From Hypoxylon rubiginosum (Eukaryota; Ascomycota; Sordariomycetes; Xylariales; Hypoxylaceae), in assembly GCA_902806565.1 (NCBI GenBank), contig CADCXA010000033.1, positions 124,001 through 188,000 of the forward strand: a stretch of DNA of 64,000 nucleotides. The letters are read 5' to 3'. The notes under the pieces were generated by a model. The model had not been told where the DNA came from. It searched no databases and saw nothing but the letters and a program-made list of their open reading frames with translations. Shown here in pieces: positions 45,635 to 54,216 of this stretch; position 1 is the first letter of the stretch; each line of letters starts with the position of its first letter. The position numbers were made by a program, and so were the translations under genes.

Positions 45635-47478
45635 TCATGAAGAACCGGAGTTTTCTGTATATAAACCGTTAGCAAAGAGCTTGGCTAAGTAAGTCACACC
45701 TCGAGATCCTAAAATGCCAGTCCTCTCCAGCATCACGCCACCGGGCGAGACCCATGCATGCCTTAGCACAGGCTATAAGGGTCCAAGGCTCTCCACAGAC
45801 CAATTACAACAGGCAGTTTTAATGAAGTGTTGGTAGTGACAAGGCTGGCAGAAAGGACCGGCAAGGAAAACGAGATCGGGGACAGAGGACTTACCGAGGA
45901 CTACCGAGGCTGACTTAGCAGAGACCATCCAGAAGGCGACGACGAGCGCCACACAGCCGATAACCACTGCCATGGCCATTTCGGTGGGCAACTCTCGAAG
46001 GCCCATGTAAGATGCCGCTAAGAGAAAGAAACAGAGCATCATCTTGTGCTGTAGCTGTAGCTGCTTGTTCTATAGGATAGTCAGTGTATGTGCGCAGACT
46101 TTTAGCAGGATACTTGGTTACGCACCTGTTCTCTGGATTCCACGCTTAAGGCTTCGTTGAGCATCTCGGCGATCTTCTCTTGCATTGCATCCAATTTGGC
46201 TTCCACCCGCGTCTGGCCGTCATCCAGAATCCGGAATCGGGAACGGCTTTCTGAATCCATCTGGACGATGCGGCTGTTGATTGAGTTGCATTGCTGGTTA
46301 ATCTCACCAATTCGCGACATGACCTTTCGGTTGTCCTGTTTAAACCCCGTCAGCAAAAAAAAAACTTGCTGAGTAAGTCATGTCTCGAGATCCTATAATG
46401 CCTGTTCTCTCCAGCATCACTCCAAGTAGCAGAGCTCCCGGGCACCATTAAGGCAATGGGGAAAACCTCACCCACAAAGCAAAGCTTCCGTTCTTTCATA
46501 CGATCATTAATGAGCTATGCCCAACCTTTTCCAGCAGAAAAGGAGAACCTTTCCCGGGATAAAAGGAGACCTCCAGACTTCCGCCATCCACACCAGACCC
46601 CCGAAGAGAAGGGAAGTCAGCGGCCGCCGAATTTTATTTCAGCACCCCGCTACTTAGATGCCAACAAAACAACCTAACAGAGTCAGGATAGCCGGTCTAT
46701 TCCCTAATCCATCGAGTAGACTGCCCAGAGGGTGAGTGCACCTACCCAAAGGAGGGAGGTTTGGCCAGCACCCACACATGCCCTAAGCAGATCTAGGACG
46801 GCACGGGCTCTCCAGACCAATTGATACAGGCAGTTTTAATGAAGTGTTGGTAGTGACAGGCTGGCAGAGAGAACAGGGCAAGGAAAACGAGGTCGGGGGT
46901 AGAGGACTTACTGCAGGGGCCGAGGTAGGCATGTCGGAAGAAGCTGGGTTCAGGGTGCTGAGAGAAGCGTCGTCGGTAGTGACAGAAGCACCGTGGGGCT
47001 TTAGGGACAGAGAGTCCGCGGACGTGTTATAACGCTCCTAGGCACAAGTTAGCGGCGCATATGGGATGCCAAATCGAACTTGCAGATATTTGGAAAATGG
47101 TGTGACAATGATAGATAGAATGATTGATGGAGGGAAAAGACGATGATAGATTGAATGGTTGATGAAGGGAAAAGACGATGATAGATGTTAATGATAGATG
47201 TTAATGATAGGCGTTGATGATGGAAGTAGGAAGGTGTGTCAGCTTGTGGTTAAGTGATTCAAGTTGTATTGACTTGAGCCAAACACCAGGGAAATGAGAA
47301 CCTACTATGGCTCTTTGAAGATCCAATGCAACTGTAATGGTGTTGGGTAGTGGAAGAGTGTAGGAAGAGTGTAGGAAGAGTGTAGGAAGAGTGTAGGAAG
47401 AGTGTAGGAAGAGTGTAGGAAGAGTGTAAGAATATATGGGAAGAGAAGTAAGGAAAGTCTTGTACTTACTGGACTTAT
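45635..47478 (-). CDS. Gene A: coiled-coil protein with two transmembrane helices; start codon uncertain
   Basis: Member of the local family A/B/C. Exons on the minus strand: exon 1 ending at 47470 (see below), 46912-47037, 46126-46335, 45896/45895-46069, 45635-45654. Introns 1-3 are phase 0; intron 4 (45655-45894) is phase 1. Exon 2 encodes a Ser/Thr-rich linker. Exon 3 encodes a 70-residue heptad-like coiled coil (IGEINQQCNSINSRIV to KIAEMLNEAL). Exon 4 encodes two hydrophobic helices (MLCFFLLAASYM and MAVVIGCVALVVAFWMV). Exon 5 adds ENSGSS. By alignment with gene B (ATGGACCAG before GTAAGTACAAG), the expected start at 47476-47478 reads ATA, not ATG. The next in-frame ATG is in exon 2 at 46932 and would give a product lacking the N-terminal exon. 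It may be a functional shorter protein or a pseudogene. Function unknown. Confidence 0.5.
45655..45894 (-). repeat. Recurring intron sequence, copy in intron 4 of gene A (240 bases)
   Basis: The intron starts GTAAGTCCTCTGTCCCCGA and its first ~110 and last ~85 bases match intron 2 of genes A and C, as if the middle had been lost. It ends GCTAACGGTTTATATACAG. It sits at a different place in the gene from the other copies. Confidence 0.75.
46336..46911 (-). repeat. Recurring intron sequence, copy in intron 2 of gene A (576 bases)
   Basis: Starts GTAAGTCCTCTACCCCCGA, ends GCTGACGGGGTTTAAACAG. Matches intron 2 of gene C along its whole length on the opposite strand of the window, including shared interior segments such as CTCTGGGCAGTCTACT, GGTCTGGTGTGGATGGCGGA and GAACGGAAGCTTTGCTTTG. 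Confidence 0.82.
47105..47220. repeat. Short tandem repeats in intron 1 of gene A
   Basis: GGGAAAAGACGATGATAGAT occurs twice, followed by repeated GATAGATGTTAAT units. They lie in the 432-base first intron (47038-47469). Confidence 0.7.
47352..47428. repeat. 11-base minisatellite, seven copies
   Basis: GGAAGAGTGTA is repeated seven times without change inside intron 1 of gene A, purine-rich on the + strand. Confidence 0.9.
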
Positions 47479-48019
47479 GTTTGATGGGGCGGATGTGAAG
47501 GAAAGGAAGAAAAAGATGTTGGGAATCAGAAGAGAAGTCAGGCTTAAATAGATATTTGGCGGTGGGTTGCTTGGGAGAGGCTGATTAAATTCTGCCGGTC
47601 GAATTTTCAAATCAGAATTTTCAAATCAGAAATAGCAACGGCTTAGTGACTGCGAAGTAGCGAGGGCAACAAGGCCTATGGTACCTAGGAACAATGCAAC
47701 AAATCTTTTAGGTAGAGGTAGGTACCTACTGATTTTGCAAAGGCGGGCAAGTTCAAATAATTGTTAGGCTAGATTATTTTCAAATCGAATCAACAGCGCT
47801 GATCTGATTCGAGTTACCTAATTCCGCAAACACCAGTTGTAGGTAACCACAACTCGACTAATACCTGACTTTTAAGAGGGTATTCTTATAACAACCTCAC
47901 CTACCTACCTAATACTTCAGGCAGATGCCTACATAAAGGTAGATACCTACATAAACACAGCTTCTCACCCCACTCCCACCATCTTTCTATTCCTTCACAT
48001 TCGTCTCCCAAGATCGAAG
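47479..48019. other. Divergent intergenic region between genes A and B
   Basis: The two family genes A (minus) and B (plus) are transcribed away from each other from this 541-base region. It contains several CTACCTACCTA/TAGGTAGGTACC type repeats around 47700-47730 and 47890-47940. Confidence 0.5.
47535..47610 (-). promoter_or_regulatory. Promoter segment of gene A shared with gene C
   Basis: Read on the minus strand, GACCGGCAGAATTTAATCA and ACCGCCAAATATCTATTTAAG match GACCGGCAGAATCTAATCA and ACCGCCCAATATCTATTCAAG upstream of gene C, with similar spacing. TATCTATTTAAG is a TATA-like element. Confidence 0.6.
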
Positions 48020-48666
48020 ATGGACCAGGTAAGTACAAGATTTTCTTTGCTTCTATTTCCATACATTTCCATACACTACTACACCTTCCCCTACTATACC
48101 TTCCCCACAGCCACCCACGGCGGTACTCCTGACCATTCCGGGGGCCTGGAAGCCTCGCCTTGTAGCGTGGAGGAGGACTGGTATTATACGATCTTGAGGC
48201 TCAAGTAGGTTCTATTATTGACGGTGTTTAAACAGGTTAGATCCGTTGAAGATTTCATGCAGCAAGCAACACAATTCTTTCAAGATTTCCGGCAATTCCA
48301 ACTGCTCTTGTCAGACGATCTTCACCGTCTTCATGACCTTGTTCATGACTGCTTTAGAGCGTTAGAGGAACAGGGAGAACAGCATCACCAGGATAATCAC
48401 CAGGCTCTGTCACAAACTCGACAAATAACTCTTGACACACGCTCAAACCAGAAAAGGTTGTTTGGACGTACGGCCAAGGGAAGAAAAGAGGTGGCTGACC
48501 TTGAATCTAAGATGGTACGTAAATAGAATCCTTGGGAACAACTTGGTACTAACAGTTACATATGCAGGACAACTTAAAGCACATTGCAAACCATTATCGT
48601 CGGCTGTGCGCCATCCTGACTGCGATGTTGCTACTCATCCTAACATTGTTTCTCTGGCGAGCCTAG
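48020..48666 (+). CDS. Gene B: tail-anchored coiled-coil protein (132 aa, 4 exons)
   Basis: Exons 48020-48028 (9 bases, MDQ), 48111-48122 (12 bases, PPTA), 48236-48514, 48568-48666; 399 bases, all introns phase 0. The main exon encodes a predicted helical coiled coil with heptad Leu/Phe (FQDFRQFQLLLSDDLHRL and HDCFRALEEQ), then a Gln/His-rich and basic region. The last exon encodes a basic stretch and one C-terminal hydrophobic helix (LTAMLLLILTLFLW) with two residues after it, the form of a tail-anchored protein inserted into ER or mitochondrial outer membrane. The exon layout parallels genes A and C (short N-terminal exons, coiled-coil exon, membrane exon). The first two tiny exons rest on splice signals and on likeness to the paralogues, so they are the weakest part of the model. 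Function unknown. Confidence 0.55.
48123..48235 (+). repeat. Recurring intron sequence, short copy in intron 2 of gene B (113 bases)
   Basis: Only the 3' half is shared with the other copies: GGAGGACTGGTATTATACGATC..., ending ATTGACGGTGTTTAAACAG against GCTGACGGGGTTTAAACAG. The 5' half differs. Confidence 0.55.
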
Positions 48667-49446
48667 CTTGGTAAGTCCTCAAATCTCGCTGTCGGAAGTA
48701 ACGCCAGGGAGGATTCCCATTAGGAATACCGACATGTAACTTACCAAGGTAGTCAGACAAGTTCTCTGCTAACGAGCTTTAATACAGGTAATTCGGTTTG
48801 ATGCGGAGTTTCGGATGGATGGAGAGGGTTAGGCGATAAAGGCATCGCCAGTTCTGAGAGCATATCGGTCACCTGTACGACGTACTAGAAGATGGTACTA
48901 GGGTTTCGTCCATAGCTCACCAAATACAACAGTCATCTACAAGTGCCTCCCTGATTCTTTTTATGATTAGTTGCGACATAGGCCTGCACCAGTACTAACT
49001 AAATGCCTAAGTTTTCTAGTTGTCTTCATATTGGCCAGATCGCTCCGACTTTCCTTTGCTTCTATCTTTCTAGCAACCGTAAACCTCTTATTCTAACTAG
49101 CATGTCCTTTACTAGCGTTTGAGCAATTAGAAGACATCCGTAGTGGAAATGGAAAGGCGGCTCGACGTTCTGTGATTTTGTATAAACTCGGAAGCAGTAC
49201 AACCCATTCGTATCGTTTGTTAGGCAAGTATCTAGACAGATGCGTGAGTGTACGGTATACTAAAAAATACTAATTTCGAATGCCTACGTATAACTTCTAT
49301 ATAGCTCGCTGTGATCTGGCTACAGACGCCAGAATATGGCTAGAAACAAATGGGTATCACACCTTCCTCTTCAGCATTATCATAACGTCCACGTAGAAAC
49401 AAAGAGACTGCAATAATAAGACCACGGTCTCTGTCCAAGGTCAAAT
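48667..49446. other. Intergenic region, nothing recognised
   Basis: No gene or repeat that I can support between gene B and the convergent membrane protein gene. Confidence 0.45.
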
Positions 49447-50436
49447 TTATGATGAGGAGCCTGAGTTTCTTCCCAATTTCCTAGACTTCTTACCCACAAC
49501 ATCTACTACTTCAGGCTCTACTGTCTCGGGCTCTTCGGTCTGAGCAGACGGCTCCCCTGCCTCAGGGTCGTCTCTGTACGGGGCAGTCGTCGCCTGCTCC
49601 TCCTCGTCCGTGGCAGAAAGCCTCGTGTAGCCACGGTTAGCGCCGCGGGCCCGGAGCCATGCGGGCGTCTTCCACGTGGGCGCCCTCATCTTGGGGATCG
49701 CGGGCAGTTTTAGCTTCACGTTCTTAAAGGTGGGCGGCTTGGGGAGCGACGCCTCGTCGAGCCAGGGCATCCGGGGCGGGGCATCCGGCCGCAGCCGGCG
49801 CCCGCAATCCGGACAGTCGGGCGGCACGGCCTGCCACGCAAGGTATTGCGTCAGCCCCGGGATCGCGAGGCCGCGGGAGAGTTCGCGTACCGCTAGGTAG
49901 AGATGGATTAAACTGCGCGTAGCGATATGTCAGTGAAGTGTGCTAGTTACGCGAGAAATTGAAGACTCTTACAAGTTCACCAGCAGTGGGATGGTGGCAT
50001 ACGCAGCTAGCATGACCGTCTCTGTGCTATTAGTGCTGCCGCTACTCGAGTCGATCCACGTAAACACCAAAACTATCATCAGCACTGCGGCGAGTACCGT
50101 GTCGATGGCGAAAACGAGGATGGGATAGCTCCGAGTAGGCGTCGTCGCACCGGACGACCTCTGGGGTTGCTGCGTTTCTCCCTGCCCGTGTTCTGGTACC
50201 TGGTCTTGCGCCTGCCCTTCTCCGCCATCTCCTTGTTCTGGTTCGTGTATCGGTTGCTTGTTTTTCGCGGACTGCCGCGAGATTAGGAAGACACCTGCGC
50301 CGGCCGAGAAAGCGAGCGGCACCAGGCCGACGGCGGGGGTGGGACTGCTCGAGACGACGCCGTGCGCAAGACAGAGAGGGAATGCGGGTAAGAAGGTCGC
50401 GGCGGTGACGATACGTAGCGTTCGCGTGTCGGCCAT
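49447..50436 (-). CDS. Unknown multi-pass membrane protein (309 aa, 2 exons)
   Basis: Exons on the minus strand: 49973-50436 and 49447-49912 (930 bases, joined within a TT|T codon). The first ATG is MADTRTLRIVTAA. About four hydrophobic segments: residues near 7-27 (VTAATFLPAFPLCLAHGVV), 33-52 (AVGLVPLAFSAGAGVFLI), a third around YPILVFAIDTVLAAVLMIVLVF, and a fourth around MLAAYATIPLLVNFLIHLYLAV spanning the splice site. A Gln/Glu/Pro-rich loop separates helices 2 and 3. The C-terminal half is soluble and has a CPDCGRRL zinc-ribbon-like half-site, then a Pro/Lys-rich stretch and an acidic tail (about EPETVEPEVVDVVG). I do not recognise the family. It sits within the A/B/C cluster but shows no relation to it. 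Confidence 0.68.
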
Positions 50437-51344
50437 ACCTAATACGGTAGCAGGAAAGCTCGTAGAGATCGCATACAATCAACGTAGGAGTACATTAGCT
50501 CAGGCGAGAGTGAATGAGAAAAACAGAACGAGGGGAATGGACGAACTGAGGATGTTCATGGAATTGAGGTTCAATTAGGCATCCCCTGATCTTATCGCTA
50601 CCAGGGGTTGTGATTCGCCAGCCAATGAGGTTACATCGTGGGATCAGCCCCTACCACGACCAGCCACGACTAACGATCTCGTCGAACTTGAACTTCAGTC
50701 AAGACTACCTGTAGACAAGATAGTATGAGTGAAAAAGAATATTTACCGACCTACTTCGTGGTTGTTTTGATCCGCTACCGTATGTTTCTGTACGTCGTTG
50801 ATACACATTCCATACTTATTGGTCGTACTTAGGCGAATGGATCCGGGGAATAAGGAGTGAGAATTGGGCATACATGAACAAGACTAATCGGAAACTATTA
50901 GACAGGCCGTGTGCCCTATATATATGCTTGTTGATATATCAAGACTCTAGGCAATCTAGGAGATGACCGAGGGTGGGATGCCTCGGGTGTCCAATATTGC
51001 AGTTCTACGGACCCTTCCCCTGGACTTCGCAATGAATCCTCCTAGGAAGCTGGGTTAGAAGCCAACTAATGATGCCTTTTGCAGAACATGGCACAAGCAG
51101 ATTTTCCCCGATTAAGTAGGAGAAAAATTATAGTATTCGTTTGATTCAGCATAGATAATAAATCTAAGTGATCGAGTATCTACATGCATAGCATCGTTTC
51201 GAGATACAATGAATACTTAGTCTAGGTTTAGTAAAGGGACACTTCTAGGTAGTGAAGTACGTATCATACGACGCAACAACGGACGGGGATACATCATGGC
51301 AAGATACAGGCTTCAAGGAGGTCACTGGCAGATCATTCAGGTAC

Positions 51345-51371
51345 CTACGTAGTCTACGTAATCTACGTAGT
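51345..51371. repeat. 9-base tandem repeat, three copies
   Basis: CTACGTAGT, CTACGTAAT, CTACGTAGT in direct succession; each contains the palindrome TACGTA. Confidence 0.85.
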
Positions 51372-51591
51372 CACTAATAAAATACACTAGCATAAGCATG
51401 CCCCAAAAGTAATATCTTGAGTGCTGCATGGTAGGAATAGATATCTACTTAGATACAAGCTTAGGTGGGCAGTACATTAGGAATGTATGATAGGTATGGG
51501 ATAGGCGGTCTCAACACATGCTAGTAATAGTTGCCCAGTGATCAAATCAAGATATTCGATGCGTGCCTAAGGTACCTACCTAGGTAAGTAT

Positions 51592-51639
51592 GTACACAGC
51601 AGTGAAGGTACACAGCAGTGAAGGTACACAGCAGTGAAG
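51592..51639. repeat. 16-base tandem repeat, three copies
   Basis: GTACACAGCAGTGAAG is repeated three times without change. Confidence 0.9.
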
Positions 51640-51964
51640 GAGAATCAGGATGAGCGGTTAGCCAGTATGAAGAGGCCCTAGAAACTCGTGGCTACCCAAC
51701 TATTCGAGTTACTGCTGTTGCAAATCACCTTATGGAGCCTACTGGAATAATATGTACCTAGGTATTTGTGCTGATTCGAAAATCAACTGGAAATAAGGTT
51801 TGATTTCAGGATAATGCGGCCTATCAAATTGTTCAAACCAACTTGGCTGCCCAGTAACCACGAGTACCTAGGTATCTCCTTGCTACAATGGGGGTTTTTT
51901 GGCACTGTCGCCATTGTTACCGGCCTCACAATAGGGAAGGCACCGCCGTTGCCCTTCTCGACTA

Positions 51965-52025
51965 ACGAATTTGACCGGCAGAATCTAATCACCAACGCAC
52001 CGCCCAATATCTATTCAAGTCTGGC
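51965..52025 (+). promoter_or_regulatory. Promoter segment of gene C shared with gene A
   Basis: GACCGGCAGAATCTAATCA and ACCGCCCAATATCTATTCAAG match the segment upstream of gene A in the same order. It lies about 125-185 bases before the gene C start codon and includes a TATA-like TATCTATTCAAG. Confidence 0.6.
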
Positions 52026-52149
52026 TTGTCGCCTACCAATTCCAATCTTTTCCCTTCTTCCTTTTTTTCCACATACCTTTCCCACTTCCCTTCCTTCTCA
52101 CCACTTGACAAAAAGGTTTGTCCAAACCAACTTGGACAATAGGTGCGAG

Positions 52150-53597
52150 ATGGCCTCACAGTCCATTGACGAAGCCTGGACAAGATTTCGCATTTCGGTA
52201 AGTTGTTCCATTCCTGTTCCATTCCTGTTCCTTGCCTACACCAATATCTACTTGCAACTCTCTTATCCCATTTATGTTAAATCATATCATACATCTCATC
52301 CCCCCATACATCCCACGTACTGTTTGCACTTGTTGGCTCAGCCTTACTAATTTGTCACCCAGTCTACCGCATCTTCTCGTCAACAAAGCCCTGCTGATGA
52401 CACGGTAAGTCCTCTGTCCCCGACCTCGTTTTCCTTGCCCTGTTCTCTCTGCCAGCCTATCACTACCAACACTTCATTAAAACTCCCTGTATCGACCTGT
52501 ATCGATTGGCCTGCGGAGAGCCCCGTACTATTGTAGGTCTGTTCAGAGCATGTCACTCGCACTCTGGGCAGTCTACTTGATAGATTAGGGGATAGGCCGG
52601 GTATCCCGACTCCCTTCGCCGGGAGTTGGGTTGTTGCGTTGGCATCTTGTGGGGAGATCTTCGAATTAAATTCGAGGACAAGCCGACTCTCCACCTCTCT
52701 CTTCCGGGTGGTCTGGTGTGGATGGCGGATGTCTTAAGATGATGGCCTTCCTAGAAAAGGTTGGGCTTAGCTCGTAAAAGCATCTCATAGAACGGAAGCT
52801 TTGCTTTGTGGGAACTGGTATTCTGGGGATCGTCGACTGTTTGATCCTTTTGTTCCTGCGGGAAGAAACTCACCACCGAGAGTGATGCTGGGGAGAACTG
52901 GCATTATAGGATCTCGAGATATGACTTACTCAGCAAGTTTCTTTTGCTGACGGGGTTTAAACAGGATTCCGATGATCAGAACGAACATGATGCTGATGAT
53001 CAGAACGAACATGAAGCTTACGTTCAGAACGATGCGACTACACAGACTTCCGACCAGAACCTACAAACGGCTGCTGAAGCTGTTGCTCATCTGCGCAACG
53101 AACAGATAGTGCGCGACAGAAACCTCCGGTCGCAAATAATTAGGCTAGAAAGGCAAACAACGTCGAACAACGATCGATCCGTCCAGCACAACGCTCAATC
53201 TACTACCAGCATGCAAAGAATCGCCGCATCCCAAAGCCAGATGCAACCAATGCTTAGAGTGATCAGCGGGCTGCCTGGAAGGCTTGAAACCATATCGAGC
53301 CAGCAGAGCACCATATCGAACCAGCAGGTACGTAAAGGACTGTACCGAGGCATTTGTATTAAAAGGTTTGAGCTAACAATGTTGTAGAACGAGATGATGA
53401 CAATGCTAGGAGACATGGAACGCCGCATGGACGCTGCGCAGAGCGGCGGAAGGTCTCTACCTTCCCTCGTCTGGATTGGGATTGGCGTTGCGCTCACGAT
53501 CGCGGCCCTTTTCGTGCTTCAAGAGCTTTCGACATTGGCAACCTCAATAGTAGCTGGCGTTGGTGTAATTGCACTAGCCGTCTACCTGATGAGATGA
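52150..53597 (+). CDS. Gene C: coiled-coil protein with two C-terminal transmembrane helices (220 aa, 4 exons)
   Basis: Exons 52150-52197, 52363-52404, 52965-53327, 53388-53597 (663 bases), all introns phase 0. Residues 1-30 come from two short exons (MASQSIDEAWTRFRIS and a Ser/Gln/Asp segment). The long exon starts with an Asp/Gln/Asn/His repeat (DSDDQNEHDADDQNEHEA) and continues as a Gln-rich coiled coil (VRDRNLRSQIIRLERQTT) ending in a Ser/Gln-rich segment. The last exon begins with NEMMTMLGDMERRMD and then has two hydrophobic helices, PSLVWIGIGVALTIAALFVL and LATSIVAGVGVIALAVYLM, separated by about six residues. This gives a membrane-hairpin end with a cytosolic coiled coil. It shares promoter, intron places and intron 2 with gene A, while the exons barely align. 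No known domain recognised. Confidence 0.65.
52405..52964 (+). repeat. Recurring intron sequence, copy in intron 2 of gene C (560 bases)
   Basis: Starts GTAAGTCCTCTGTCCCCGA, ends GCTGACGGGGTTTAAACAG. Matches intron 2 of gene A over the full length, with small insertions and deletions in the middle; clearly more alike than the neighbouring exons. Confidence 0.82.
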
Positions 53598-54216
53598 TCT
53601 GGGCGATGAGGATATCGCTATTTTCCTGGAAGAGTACTAGGGTATCTTTGAGAGATCGTTGGATCTTCAATGGCTCGTATTTGTAGCCTCAATTGACAAT
53701 CGTATGCCTTTTCATTTGCCCCGGACCCCATCTACGTCAAAGCTCGCGTGCCTATGTAGCAGCCATCTCATCTCCACAATCCCCGCAACACCCCTGAAGT
53801 TTCATAGCACACCATCGTTAAGTGGCGTGGATTAGCTTGTCGGGCGATCACATCATTCGTGGAATCTCTCCGTGATGAAATTGTTAAATGCATTGCGGTT
53901 TGCGTTATTCGTTCCTTGTATTAGCTCAGGAACGGAGCTCTTGCTGCTTTGCTCTTCTGGGCAGCATGCCCGGTGTAATGTCCACCGAGGTAGCAATATA
54001 CTACGCAAGCCAAGTTACATAGCTCCAAAGCTTGGAGCTTCTCCTTTTATCCAAGGAACCATGCGTCTGGAATTGGAGAAGCGCCCCAACGCCTGGAGAC
54101 ATATAATAACCATGGACAGAACCGCCCCGAACAATCGGCCACGAAGGAGGACCAGGTCCACTGAGGTGTGAAAGAAGTTCTACACCACTTCGTACTCACG
54201 CCGAAGTCTTCCAGTC
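53598..54216. other. Intergenic region before the secreted lyase-like gene
   Basis: No gene supported. An open frame at 53872-54171 lacks an ATG at its start and family likeness, and lies in the expected promoter of the gene at 54217. Confidence 0.4.

Larger units (their letters stand above)
50437..52149. other. Long intergenic region with small repeats and promoter of gene C
   Basis: No gene recognised. It holds 9-base tandem CTACGTAGT-type units (51345-51371), a 16-base triple repeat (51592-51639) and three perfect TACCTAGGTA palindromes at 51577, 51755 and 51865. Confidence 0.5.

Noticed and set aside
53872..54171. 99-codon open frame before the secreted lyase-like gene
   Set aside because: No ATG at its beginning, no domain, and it lies in the expected promoter region.
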